A stretch of DNA of 64,000 nt from Antrihabitans cavernicola (GTDB taxonomy: Bacteria; Actinomycetota; Actinomycetes; Mycobacteriales; Mycobacteriaceae): assembly GCF_008297975.1 (NCBI RefSeq), contig NZ_VLNY01000001.1:711990-775989 (forward strand). The letters run 5' to 3'. Of this stretch, positions 34,847 to 43,565 are shown in pieces. The position numbers were made by a program, and so were the translations under genes. The notes beneath the pieces were generated by a model. It saw nothing but the letters and a program-made list of their open reading frames with translations. It was not told the origin of the DNA and ran no database searches. Numbering within the stretch: position 1 is the first letter of the stretch; each line of letters begins with the position of its first letter.

Positions 34847-35499
34847 CGACTGCCCTGCCCGCTCTCAGTGACATCGCCGAAGACGTGATTCCCGGCGTTC
34901 TGCGCATCGAGAATTCCGATCGTGAAGCCACGACGCCGGTGATCATGGACATGCTGCGGTCGGTGTACCCGCATGATCAGGTGTTCGGCCCGTACTGCCC
35001 GGTCCAGGCCTACATCGCCGCACCGCCGCGCGACGTGTTCGACTACCTCGCGGACACCCGCTCGCTCGAGGAATGGACCTACAGCCTGCGCGGATTCACT
35101 CCGACCGAGACGCCGGAACTCTGGCAGTCCTTCGATCGCCTCGGCGATCAGACCAAATGTTTCGCCAAGACCGTGTTCAACGCCGATGCGATGACGGTCG
35201 ACTACCACTGCGCGTGGGACCAGGGTGAGCATCTGTGGATGATCTACCTGATGCGCGTCGTCGACGCTCAGGTGGTGCTGAACAAGCCGGGCTCGGTGGT
35301 GTTGTGGAACAACGTCCACCATCCGTTCTACGACGAAAATCCCTACCCCGAAACAGCTCCCGCCAACCGTCCGGTGTGGGTCGGCGACTTCTGGGACATG
35401 TTCTCGGCCGGGCACCAACTGGAGATGAACAACCTCAAGGCCATCTGCGAGTACCGCGCGTCGCACGGTCTGCCCATCAAGCCGGATTGGATGAACTGA
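34843..35499 (+). CDS. SRPBCC/START-like domain protein
   Basis: A 218-residue protein starting within the ThDP gene stop (ATGA). The helix-grip fold is suggested by VQAYIAAPPRDVFDYLADTR, EEWTYSLRGFTP and a C-terminal helix SAGHQLEMNNLKAICEYRAS. Members of this superfamily are ligand-binding proteins or polyketide cyclases/aromatases. Between a ThDP enzyme and a KAS III it plausibly binds or cyclises a shared intermediate; this is inference. Confidence 0.75.
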   Translation: MTTALPALSDIAEDVIPGVLRIENSDREATTPVIMDMLRSVYPHDQVFGPYCPVQAYIAAPPRDVFDYLADTRSLEEWTYSLRGFTPTETPELWQSFDRLGDQTKCFAKTVFNADAMTVDYHCAWDQGEHLWMIYLMRVVDAQVVLNKPGSVVLWNNVHHPFYDENPYPETAPANRPVWVGDFWDMFSAGHQLEMNNLKAICEYRASHGLPIKPDWMN

Positions 35500-35501
35500 C
35501 C

Positions 35502-36536
35502 ATGACGACACTCGACCGACCCACCGTCAGCCTGCTCGACGTCTCCAGCTACCTGCCCGAAAACCGTGTTCCCACCGAATACTTCACGCAGTTCTCGCGC
35601 TCGGACCGGATGGCGAAGAACGTGATGTTCCGTTCGCCGAAGTTCCGTCACCACGTAGCGCCCGGGGAGACCGCGGTGGACATGGCGGAGAAAGCGGTCG
35701 CACCGCTGATCGAGCGCCACGGTGCGGACATGATCGCAGGAGTCGACGTACTCATCACCCACACCCAGCTGCCCGACAACCCGGCGTTGGGCAGCGGGCC
35801 TGAGCTCGCCCGCAGGCTGGGCCTGCATCCCGACTGGGTGCTCGACGTTCACAACGGCGGCTGCGCGGCATTCGTCCACATGATGGAGCTGGCGCAGACC
35901 ATCCTGCAAAGCACTTCGGCGACAACGGCATTGATCGTCGCCACGCAGAATTGCGCGGGCCAGATCTTCACGCAGTCGGAGATTCGCAAACTCGCGCAGG
36001 CACCGGTTCCCGGTGACGGCTGCGGGGTCGGGTTATTGGTCAAGTCGGATGCCGCACCGATCTTGGGTGTCGAAGCGCGTACGTATCCGGAATTCGCGGG
36101 TGACATGAGCTTCACGACCAACTCCGATCGGCGATACTGGGAAGAAGGCATCGGTCAGGCGTGCATCAGCTTCACCGAATCGAAGATCACCAAGGTGTTC
36201 GCACGCGGTAACCGGCTGGTCCCGGAAGTTGCTCTAGCCGTGTGCGATCGGATCGGGGTGCCATCCAAAGAGGTGAACACGTTCGTCACCAATCAGCCCA
36301 ACAGGCTGTTCCTCCGAAATTGGCGGGACGCGCTGGAGTTGACCGAGGAGAACCATCCGGACACCTTCGACGAGTGCGGAAACCTCTTCGCCGCAGGCAT
36401 TCCCGTGACACTGGATGCCGAGAACCGCGCGGGCCGGATCAAGAACGGGTCACTGGTCCTGATGTCGGCATTCGCCCACGCCGGCGACTTTGCGGCCGCC
36501 GCGGCAGTTCGGTGGGGTGCGGAGCCGGTCGCATGA
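35502..36536 (+). CDS. 3-oxoacyl-ACP synthase III-like enzyme
   Basis: A 344-residue thiolase-fold protein. The likely nucleophile is the Cys in VHNGGCAAFVHMME near residue 120; a conserved Asn/His region follows at TFVTNQPNRLFLRNW and near the end at LVLMSAFAHAGDFAAAA, where KAS III enzymes have His and Asn. Members condense an acyl-CoA or acyl group with a second unit. The ATG at 35502 lies 2 nt after the SRPBCC stop. It is unlikely to be the housekeeping FabH given its operon. Confidence 0.85.
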   Translation: MTTLDRPTVSLLDVSSYLPENRVPTEYFTQFSRSDRMAKNVMFRSPKFRHHVAPGETAVDMAEKAVAPLIERHGADMIAGVDVLITHTQLPDNPALGSGPELARRLGLHPDWVLDVHNGGCAAFVHMMELAQTILQSTSATTALIVATQNCAGQIFTQSEIRKLAQAPVPGDGCGVGLLVKSDAAPILGVEARTYPEFAGDMSFTTNSDRRYWEEGIGQACISFTESKITKVFARGNRLVPEVALAVCDRIGVPSKEVNTFVTNQPNRLFLRNWRDALELTEENHPDTFDECGNLFAAGIPVTLDAENRAGRIKNGSLVLMSAFAHAGDFAAAAAVRWGAEPVA

Positions 36537-37582
36537 CCGCTGAAATGACAGTTCCCAGAGGGTACTTCGATCGGACACCGCAGTTCGAGCTGGGATTGAG
36601 CGAGAACCCGTTCCCGCCGCTGCCCTCGGTGCTTGCCGCGCTCAACGACGTGATGGCGAACGCCAACCGCTACCCGGAATTCCTGCCGGACAGGTTGCCG
36701 CGCGTCATCGCGCGTCGCATCGGCGCGCACCCCGACCAGATCATCGTCGGTTCGGGCGCCACCGGTGTCGCGATGCAGACCTTGCAGGCGGTGTTCGGCG
36801 CGTCGGTGTTTCGCGGGACGGAGGAATCGCGCGGCGAACGGTCGCGGATGGTTTTTGCGGCGCCGACGTTCGACGGCTACCCCATCATGGCGTCGATCGT
36901 CGGGGTGGACGCGGTGGCCGTACCGCTCGATTCGGCGGGTCGCCAGAACCTCTCAGCGATGGCCGCCGCGGTCGACGATCGCACCGGCGTGGTCGTGGTC
37001 TGCAGACCGCACAATCCGACGGGCACATTGATCGGCGCAGCCGAGTTCGAGGCGTTTCTGCGCGCGATACCGGAGGACGTCGTGGTGATTCTGGACGAGG
37101 CCTACGTGGAGTTCGTCCGGACGCAGGACACGCTCGACACGCTCGGCATGATCCGTAAGCATCCGAACCTGCTGATCCTGCGGACCTTTTCCAAAGCATT
37201 CGGACTGGCCGGTTTGCGCATCGGCTATGCGTTCGGCGCACCGACCTTGACGAGCCGGATTAGACGCTGGCAGTTGCCGTTCGGCGTGAACTCGACGGCG
37301 GTGGCGGCGGTGACCGCGTCGTATGCCGCCGAACACGAGCTGCATCTGCGGGTCGCGCGAATCACCGCCGAGCGCGAGCATCTGCGTAATGCCCTGCAGC
37401 AGCGCGGCATTCGAGTTCCGCGTAGTCACGCCAACTTCTTGTATCTGAGTGGTCACGGGATTGCGGGTGCGTTGGAGCAGGCAGGTATCGTCGTCAAGTC
37501 CTATCCCGACGGCAGTGCACGGATCGCGGTAGGCGATCCTGCAGCGAGTCGGGCAGTATTGCGTGCGCTCGCCTCCGCCTGA
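36533..37582 (+). CDS. PLP-dependent class I/II aminotransferase (HisC-like)
   Basis: A 349-residue fold-type I aminotransferase. The substrate-binding start LGLSENPFPPLPSVL, cofactor-binding CRPHNPTGT and DEAYVEF, the PLP lysine in RTFSKAFGLAGLRIGYA (around residue 225), and the C-terminal Arg region SYPDGSARIAVG are all present. It overlaps the KAS III stop by 4 bp (ATGA). The sequence looks like HisC, but the context suggests transamination of a ketone made by the preceding enzymes. Confidence 0.88.
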   Translation: MTAEMTVPRGYFDRTPQFELGLSENPFPPLPSVLAALNDVMANANRYPEFLPDRLPRVIARRIGAHPDQIIVGSGATGVAMQTLQAVFGASVFRGTEESRGERSRMVFAAPTFDGYPIMASIVGVDAVAVPLDSAGRQNLSAMAAAVDDRTGVVVVCRPHNPTGTLIGAAEFEAFLRAIPEDVVVILDEAYVEFVRTQDTLDTLGMIRKHPNLLILRTFSKAFGLAGLRIGYAFGAPTLTSRIRRWQLPFGVNSTAVAAVTASYAAEHELHLRVARITAEREHLRNALQQRGIRVPRSHANFLYLSGHGIAGALEQAGIVVKSYPDGSARIAVGDPAASRAVLRALASA

Positions 37583-37687
37583 CAAGTACAGCCTGAGAAG
37601 TACAGGTAGCGAAACACTCACGACGGCGGCAAGGTAAGAGTTGGATGATGGATGCATCAGCTTGCTTTCACGAATGGAGTCACACAC

Positions 37688-38113
37688 ATGGGTAACGGCC
37701 ACTTGGCAAAGGGAGCCGTCCGGGCTGCGGTTGCAACGGCTGCGATCGCACCGATGGTCGCGATCGGTATCGCGGCAGGCACAGGCTCGGTGTCGGCAGC
37801 CCAGGCTCCCTCGATTTCCATCGCATCGGTCGGCAACGGCGCGTACACGGTGACCTGGGATTCGCACGATCCGAAGTCGCCGTGCACTGCCCACATCACC
37901 TCCGACGGTCAGCCTGAGCGCCTGTCTCCGCTGACGGCGTCCGGCACGAACACCGGCAGCTTGCCCGGAGGCCGCACCCAACTGTTCGTCGACTGCGGGA
38001 CCGCGGGTCGCAGCCTGACCGTCTCTGCGTACGCGCCGAGCAACCCGGTCAACGACATCCTCACCCTGTTCAGCTCGGGTCTCGCGGGATTCGGGATTCA
38101 GGCGCCTTTCTGA
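37688..38113 (+). CDS. Small secreted protein of unknown function
   Basis: A 141-residue protein with a signal peptide (AVATAAIAPMVAIGIAAGTG, cleavage probably after SVSAAQA), then a small beta-rich domain with two Cys (SPCTAH and VDCGTA) that may pair. The ATG at 37688 follows GGAGT. No family recognised; fibronectin-like character is possible. It overlaps the convergent DUF1648 gene by 44 bp. Confidence 0.7.
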   Translation: MGNGHLAKGAVRAAVATAAIAPMVAIGIAAGTGSVSAAQAPSISIASVGNGAYTVTWDSHDPKSPCTAHITSDGQPERLSPLTASGTNTGSLPGGRTQLFVDCGTAGRSLTVSAYAPSNPVNDILTLFSSGLAGFGIQAPF

Positions 38114-39062
38114 TTCTTCCGTCCGCCCAGGAGTTGAGCGCTCCCGCCATCTCCTGGGCGTGATCTGTGGTGATCGTCAGAGTGAGTGCGCCTGCGGTCC
38201 TCACCTCGATCGCGGGGCCGGTGCGGGTGACGATGCCGTAGCGGCCGCGTCCTTTCGCGCGCAGCCCCCATCCGCCGAAGTCCTTGAACGGACTTACCTC
38301 TGTCACGCGGGCACCCTCGATCTCGTCGATGCCCACGTCGATGCTCGTCATTCCTAGATTGCGTACTCGGATGCCGTCGCCGTCGACCACGATCCGATAT
38401 CGCATCACCCCGACGACCACCACCAGAACAGGTACGACGGCGACCACCGGCCAGAACGATCCGACGAACCACCAGCCGAGCGCTGCAACTCCCAGCGCAA
38501 CGACGGCGAATGTCGCCGTGCCGGTGCGCGTGAATCCCACGGTGTCGAGCACGGCGGTGCGCTGACCGCGCGGCAGATCGGGCGCGGGTGGCTCGGGCGC
38601 GGCGGGTTTGCGGCGGTGATCTCGGAGCAGAGCCGCACCGATGACGCCGACGCAGAATCCGCCGAGCGCGCCCACCCCGATCGCCCACGTAGGCAGCCGA
38701 ACATCGGAGCTGTCCGTGATGTCCAACTGGACGATCAGGATCGTGAGTTGCAGGGTGACGAGCAGACCCAGCACGGTCAGGCCGATCAGCAGCATCGCTC
38801 GCCGCATGATCAACAGCGGCTGTGCCAACGCCGCGACGGCGCAGCAGCCACCGGCCACCAGCAGCGTGATCAGGGCAAACGTCCACGCCGATGTCGTCGG
38901 GTCGGAGAAACCGTTGGGCGCTGCACCACTCCAATGGGTGGCGAGTCGGTCGGGCAGCCGGTGTCGCCAGAGGTGTGTGACGAGCACGCCGACGACCGCC
39001 GCCACCACCGGAAGTCCGATTCCGAACAGGACGCCGACGGGATCGAACGTGCGCTGCTTCAT
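38070..39062 (-). CDS. DUF1648-domain membrane protein
   Basis: A 330-residue integral membrane protein. An N-terminal helix (VLFGIGLPVVAAVVGVLVTH) and the DUF1648-like THWSGAAPNGFSDPTTSAW are followed by further helices, and a soluble C-terminal part carries IRVRNLGMTSIDVGIDEIEG. Function unknown; related proteins occur near SdpI-type immunity proteins. Last of four genes that each overlap by 4 bp with the MNIO gene set (ATGA at 39059-39062). Confidence 0.75.
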   Translation of the reverse strand: MKQRTFDPVGVLFGIGLPVVAAVVGVLVTHLWRHRLPDRLATHWSGAAPNGFSDPTTSAWTFALITLLVAGGCCAVAALAQPLLIMRRAMLLIGLTVLGLLVTLQLTILIVQLDITDSSDVRLPTWAIGVGALGGFCVGVIGAALLRDHRRKPAAPEPPAPDLPRGQRTAVLDTVGFTRTGTATFAVVALGVAALGWWFVGSFWPVVAVVPVLVVVVGVMRYRIVVDGDGIRVRNLGMTSIDVGIDEIEGARVTEVSPFKDFGGWGLRAKGRGRYGIVTRTGPAIEVRTAGALTLTITTDHAQEMAGALNSWADGRIRKAPESRIPRDPS

Positions 39063-39367
39063 CGGGTGCGTTGCCACCACCGGCGACGTACGAGCACGCC
39101 GGTCTCGGTCAGATGGGCACGAAATGCTGCGGCATCGGCGTGCGTCGACACCTTGGGTCGGTCCGTTGCCCAAGCCAGGAACAGGCTGCGGTAGTTGTCG
39201 CCGCACCAGTGACGAAGCATCGGATCATGTTGTGCCACTTCACCCGCCCGCTTGCGCAACAGCGCCTCCGACGTTGCCGACAGCGCGGCGATGTCGAATC
39301 CGGATGGTGGTTCGCCGCCCGCGACCAACGCGCGGACCACGGCGGCCTGTTGCTCGGCGAGCGTCAC
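39059..39367 (-). CDS. MNIO partner protein (SCO6045-like)
   Basis: A 102-residue basic protein, TLAEQQAAVVRALVAGGEPP onward, with a helical core (LRKRAGEVAQHDPMLRHW) and an Arg/Trp-rich tail. GTG start at 39367 overlaps the MNIO stop (GTGA). Small proteins at this position next to DUF692 genes in actinobacteria are annotated as SCO6045-like; in better-known MNIO systems a partner protein binds the precursor peptide and stabilises the oxidase. That role is inferred here. Confidence 0.7.
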   Translation of the reverse strand: MTLAEQQAAVVRALVAGGEPPSGFDIAALSATSEALLRKRAGEVAQHDPMLRHWCGDNYRSLFLAWATDRPKVSTHADAAAFRAHLTETGVLVRRRWWQRTR

Positions 39368-40194
39368 GGCAGCATCCGATCGGTGATGCGCGGAAGTGAC
39401 GCCGCGTCGGCGATGGCGTCGAGCTGATCGAGCAGCTGCGCGGCAGGCGGGTAGTTGCCGTCGACCTCGAGCAGCAGTGGCTTAGGCGATGTGAGGGAGC
39501 GCACCATGTCGAGCACCTCCTCCGGCACCGGATCGGTATGGGTGTCGTGGTAGCGGCCGTCGATCTCCCGACCGCCCGCCACGTGGCAGTACGCCACCCG
39601 CTCGAGCGGCAACCGATTCAGCTCGGCGACCGGGTCGACACCGTGGTTGCGCGCGTTCGCGTAGACGTTTGCGATATCCAACAATAGAAGCACACCGGTA
39701 CGGTCGGTCAGTTCGGTGAGGAACTGTGCCTCGGTGTACTCGGCATCAGGCCAATCGAAGAGCGCCGCAATGTTTTCCACGGCGAACGGAACCGGTAGGC
39801 CATCTTGGGTTCGACGAATATTCTCGCTCAGGACGTCGAGCGCTTCGCGGGTACGTGGTACCGGCAGCAGGTGACCCGCCTCGATACCGTCGGCGCGCAC
39901 GAACGCGATGTGCTCACTCACCAGCGGAGCATCGAGTGCCACGGCACAGGCGGCAAGCCTGTCGATGCGGGCCTGCTCTACCGGCTCGGCTCCGCCCAAC
40001 GACAGCGAGATGCCATGCGGCACAACAGTGGTGGACAGCTGCGCGAGCTCGTCGGGCACGATTGCCCGACCCCGCGCGATCGGCAGCGATTCCGCGATCA
40101 CTTCGCAGAACTGCACCCCGCGCAGCGCAGCGATGAACCCGGCAATCTCCGGCCGCCAGCCGATGCCGACGCCGGGGACGAGTGGCGCGCTCAT
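39364..40194 (-). CDS. DUF692 multinuclear non-heme iron oxidase (MNIO)
   Basis: A 276-residue TIM-barrel protein of the DUF692/MbnB family. Candidate iron ligands include His in VVPHGISLSLGG and SEHIAFV, Glu in FAVENIAALF, Asp/Asn in LLLLDIANVYANARNHG, His in VAYCHVAGG, the YHDTHTDPV segment and Glu in LLEVDGNYP. Characterised members use two or three irons to oxidise Cys or Asp residues of ribosomal peptides (methanobactin, TglH, bufferins). The ATG overlaps the stop of the upstream TIGR04222 gene, whose Cys-rich tail is the obvious candidate substrate. Confidence 0.92.
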   Translation of the reverse strand: MSAPLVPGVGIGWRPEIAGFIAALRGVQFCEVIAESLPIARGRAIVPDELAQLSTTVVPHGISLSLGGAEPVEQARIDRLAACAVALDAPLVSEHIAFVRADGIEAGHLLPVPRTREALDVLSENIRRTQDGLPVPFAVENIAALFDWPDAEYTEAQFLTELTDRTGVLLLLDIANVYANARNHGVDPVAELNRLPLERVAYCHVAGGREIDGRYHDTHTDPVPEEVLDMVRSLTSPKPLLLEVDGNYPPAAQLLDQLDAIADAASLPRITDRMLP

Positions 40195-41108
40195 CCGCCA
40201 CATCCGCCGCCACCGCAGCTACTCCCGCCGCCACAACTGCTTCCACTGCTGCAGCTGCTCCCGCTGCTGCAGCTACCGCCTCCGCCGAAAGAACCGCCGT
40301 CGGACGAGCTCACCCCGCTGTCGTTCGCCAGTCCCGGATCGACCATCCACAGCGAGGCCCCGCCGAACAGCGCAACGGACGCGCCCGCATCCATTGCGCC
40401 GTACGTAGACATCGACGGCCGATTCTTCGGTCGCAGGTACGAGTACTTCCGCAACGCGAGCACCTGCTCCACCGCACCCGCCTTTGTCCGTCGCGGCGTG
40501 CGAAGGACAAGTGCCAGTGCAACTCCCACGACGACAAGAAGCGCGAACAGCCACCCGACCGGCTTGTTGCCCATGACGCCCGCGATCAGACGAGCGACAC
40601 CCACGATCCCGACGAACAGAATCGGAACCGCCGCCTCCCGACGGGCTCGGCGTGCGTCGTCGCCGTTGAGCAGGCCGCGATCGACCAGGCGTGCTCGCAA
40701 CTGCGCGAGGGGAACGGTCAACGACTTCACCAGCTCGGCAACATGCTTGGAGCCTGCTGCGGCATAGCGGTCGTAGACACACCGGGTGAAGGCATCCAAT
40801 GTGCGGTCCTGCGGTCCCAGCGGGCGAGCTACCGACCCGCCGGCTATCAGGCCCGCGGCATGCAGTTGAGCGAGCGCAGCGATGACGGCGCGCCGCTCGT
40901 CGGTGAGCATCCCGAGTTCGGCGGGCGTCAGGGGTTCCCCGAGTTGGGCGGGCACGGCCAGCTGCCTGATCAGATACCGTCGCAGGCCGATGCTCGCCAC
41001 GATCGCGGCGACAACGCCGAAGAGGTATCCACGGAGAAATTGGGGGCCCGAGATGCCCCAGGTGTCGGAGGCGCTCACATCGTGCGCCAAGGCTGAGAAT
41101 CCGGACAT
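40191..41108 (-). CDS. TIGR04222-like membrane protein with periodic Cys tail (candidate MNIO substrate)
   Basis: A 305-residue protein starting at ATG 41108 behind AGGAGG. It has an N-terminal membrane segment (FLRGYLFGVVAAIVASIG), a cytosolic helical domain, then a second hydrophobic pair (PILFVGIVGVARLIAGVMGN, VGWLFALLVVVGVALALVLR) and a soluble part. The last ~34 residues are Gly/Ser/Cys only, with Cys at about 280, 286, 292, 298 and 303 in the pattern C-SSGSS-C-SSGSS-C-GGGSS-C-GGGG-C-GG. The stop is TGA in ATGA, coupling translation to the MNIO gene. A role as membrane-tethered precursor for Cys modification or metal binding is inferred. Confidence 0.85.
   Translation of the reverse strand: MSGFSALAHDVSASDTWGISGPQFLRGYLFGVVAAIVASIGLRRYLIRQLAVPAQLGEPLTPAELGMLTDERRAVIAALAQLHAAGLIAGGSVARPLGPQDRTLDAFTRCVYDRYAAAGSKHVAELVKSLTVPLAQLRARLVDRGLLNGDDARRARREAAVPILFVGIVGVARLIAGVMGNKPVGWLFALLVVVGVALALVLRTPRRTKAGAVEQVLALRKYSYLRPKNRPSMSTYGAMDAGASVALFGGASLWMVDPGLANDSGVSSSDGGSFGGGGSCSSGSSCSSGSSCGGGSSCGGGGCGG
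40194..40295 (-). repeat. Short tandem repeat encoding the periodic Cys tail
   Basis: The 3' end of the TIGR04222-like gene is an 18-bp-period degenerate repeat of Ser/Gly/Cys codons giving five Cys, three intervals of six residues and one of five. It is coding, in frame, and ends at the MNIO start codon. Confidence 0.7.
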
Positions 41109-41250
41109 CGTGCACCTCCTTCGAACCGCGACCATCTCGCGAGGATCGTCAGTATTGGGCACGAAACCGACAAGAACGAGATCCGTTGCGAGATCGAAAT
41201 AATGGCATGAAACACAGTGGACGGTGACGGCATCTGACACGCTGCTGGAC

Positions 41251-42558
41251 ATGACGTCGACCTATCGCATCACCCCGCTCGACGAGGTGTTTCTCAACAT
41301 CTCCGATCAAAGTGTCATGTCCATTCAGTTCGAGATAAGGGTGGAGGGCAGGTTCGACGCGGACAAGATGGCTGCGGCGATGCGCGTTGCTCTCGGGCAA
41401 CACGAGTTCAGCCGGGCGCGGCTCGCTCGTTCGACCATCGGGGCGGTGCGGCGCGACTGGGAAATCCCGGATTCCGTCGATCACCTGCCGCTCGAGGTAA
41501 CCGACGAATCGCCCGAGGATGTCCGCGGCCGCCTGTTCGGCGTCGACGTCGCTCTGTCGACCAGCCCCCCGTTCGCGGCGACGATCGTCCGCAGCGAGGG
41601 TGGCGACTATCTGATGCTCAACCTCCATCACGCGGTGTTCGACGGGATGAGCGTGCTGCGATTCGTGACATCGATCGCGCGTGCCTATAGCGGAGAAGAC
41701 GACCCGATCGGTGGACCGCCCCTGGCCGAAGCTCGTGATCTTCGATCGGTGGCGGGCTCGCGCGGCATCTCGGATCTGCTTCCGCGGGCGACCAAGATCG
41801 CGCGTGACTACGTGGACCGACGCAACGTCACCCGAGTGGCCGCTGACGCACCCGCACAAGATGATCGACGCTACGGATTCACCGAACTCCGCTTCAGCGA
41901 AGACGACACCGCTGCCGTGCGCGCACTAAAGCCGAAGGGTGCCACGATCAACGACGTTGCGCTGGCGGCCCTCGCCCTCACGGTTGTCAAGTGGAATCGC
42001 GAACACGACGAGGCGATCGGCGACACGGTCTCCATCATGATGCCGGTGAACATCCGACCTGCCGAGTGGTCGTCGGAGGTCGTGTCCAACTTTGCCGGCT
42101 ACCTGGCGGTGATCGTTCCGTCCGACCTGGGCCCGGATCTGGCTACCGCAGCGGGTATCGTCCGCGACCACACGACGCCGTTGAAGGCCGACGGTGTCGC
42201 GGGCTGGATGATCGACATTCTGGGTCCGGGAAAGTATCTGCCGTCCGTCGTCAAACGGGGGCTTTCGGCGCTGCTGCCGCTCGTGCAGGACAGTTGGGTA
42301 GAGTCCGCGACGCTGTCGAATCTGGGTCGTACCTCGATCCCGTCCTTCGGTGGCGACGTCGGCGCCGTGACGGAGGTGTGGTTCAGTCCACCGCCGCTGT
42401 CGTCGATTCTGCCGATGGCCGTGGGCATGGCAGGGATCGGATCGGAGCTCTTCGCGTCGTTCCGTTCGGATCGACGGCACATCGGCGACGACGGGGCGCG
42501 TCGTTTCGCCGAGATCTATCGCGAGATCATGACTGGCGCACCCGATCCTTCGGCGTGA
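41251..42558 (+). CDS. Condensation-domain acyltransferase (WS/DGAT or PapA-like)
   Basis: A 435-residue CoA-dependent acyltransferase with the catalytic HHxxxDG motif as LNLHHAVFDGMSVLRF near residue 130, and the later structural motif ESATLSNLGRTSIPSFGG. Related proteins make wax esters, triacylglycerol or polyketide esters. The ATG at 41251 is preferred, although a GTG at 41224 is possible; neither has a strong ribosome-binding site. Its 3' end overlaps the convergent diacylglycerol kinase gene by 32 bp, hinting at a shared lipid theme. Confidence 0.8.
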   Translation: MTSTYRITPLDEVFLNISDQSVMSIQFEIRVEGRFDADKMAAAMRVALGQHEFSRARLARSTIGAVRRDWEIPDSVDHLPLEVTDESPEDVRGRLFGVDVALSTSPPFAATIVRSEGGDYLMLNLHHAVFDGMSVLRFVTSIARAYSGEDDPIGGPPLAEARDLRSVAGSRGISDLLPRATKIARDYVDRRNVTRVAADAPAQDDRRYGFTELRFSEDDTAAVRALKPKGATINDVALAALALTVVKWNREHDEAIGDTVSIMMPVNIRPAEWSSEVVSNFAGYLAVIVPSDLGPDLATAAGIVRDHTTPLKADGVAGWMIDILGPGKYLPSVVKRGLSALLPLVQDSWVESATLSNLGRTSIPSFGGDVGAVTEVWFSPPPLSSILPMAVGMAGIGSELFASFRSDRRHIGDDGARRFAEIYREIMTGAPDPSA

Positions 42559-43441
42559 GAATGCTGAGGTGTCGCGGCAGTACGCTCACGTCGACCGGCA
42601 GCTCGCCGATCAATTCTCCATCCGCGTAGGCGGTGATTCCCGGCGACTCGATGCGGATCGACGTCGTTCGGTAGGTTTGCACTTCCGGCGACTCGATGTG
42701 CTTGCCGCTGAACACCTTCGGGAACGATCGAATCATGGCGAACCGCGATCCCGAGTCGATCACGGTGACGTCGAGCAGCCCATCGGTCGGGTCCGCGTTA
42801 GGGCAGATGCGCATGCCGCCGCCGTAGCTGGACGTGTTCCCGATCGCGACCAGGGTGATATCCCGCTCGATCACGGTGCCGTCGTCGAGGGTCATCCGAA
42901 ACGGAAGGGGTTTCAGGTTCGCCAACTCGGCCAGCAGCGCGACGTTGTAGCGCATGCGCCCACGCGGCCAGGACATCGTGTTGGTGCGGTCGGTGACGAG
43001 CGAGTCGAAGCCCGCGGCGGCGATGGATCCGAAGTAGCGACGGATGCCGCCCGCGCCCTGGACGAGGCCGACGTCGACGCGGGTGACATGTCCGTCGGCG
43101 ATGAGGTCGGCCGCCGCCTCGGGATTGTCACGCGGGATGCCGTAGTGGCGCGCGTGGTCATTTCCTGTCCCGGACGGGATGATGCCGAGCGGAACGTCGG
43201 TGCCGGAAAGCTGTTGCAGCGTATGGGAAATCATCCCGTCGCCGCCGACGGCGGCGACGACGTCCGTACCGTGGTCGAGAACCTCGCGGCCGAGGCGGCG
43301 CGCATCGGCTGGGTCTTTGCCGATGTACTCGTCGACCTGCATCCCACGTTCTCGAAGCCGTTTCACTGCCCGCGCGGTGATCTCCGCGCTCTTGCCGGCA
43401 CCGGACTTGGGGTTGGAGAACAGTGCAACACGTTTGCTCAC
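42527..43441 (-). CDS. Diacylglycerol/lipid kinase family protein
   Basis: A protein of about 304 residues with the DAGK catalytic signatures [11 protein letters not shown] at the N-terminus, [17 protein letters not shown] and [18 protein letters not shown], and a C-terminal NADK-like beta domain ([20 protein letters not shown]). It phosphorylates diacylglycerol or a related lipid with ATP. The start is uncertain: GTG at 43441 gives the family length; an ATG at 43480 would add 13 residues. Confidence 0.9.
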   Translation of the reverse strand: MSKRVALFSNPKSGAGKSAEITARAVKRLRERGMQVDEYIGKDPADARRLGREVLDHGTDVVAAVGGDGMISHTLQQLSGTDVPLGIIPSGTGNDHARHYGIPRDNPEAAADLIADGHVTRVDVGLVQGAGGIRRYFGSIAAAGFDSLVTDRTNTMSWPRGRMRYNVALLAELANLKPLPFRMTLDDGTVIERDITLVAIGNTSSYGGGMRICPNADPTDGLLDVTVIDSGSRFAMIRSFPKVFSGKHIESPEVQTYRTTSIRIESPGITAYADGELIGELPVDVSVLPRHLSILTPKDRVRQS

Positions 43442-43565
43442 GGGATCAGCTTGCCAGTGTTCGAGAACGAACAACGCCATGTTTCACACCGTTGTTGCCC
43501 TTGCGGTGGTCCCTGGTGTCGACTGGACAACGCGTCGGCATCACCACAGAAACGAAAGGCTCGCG

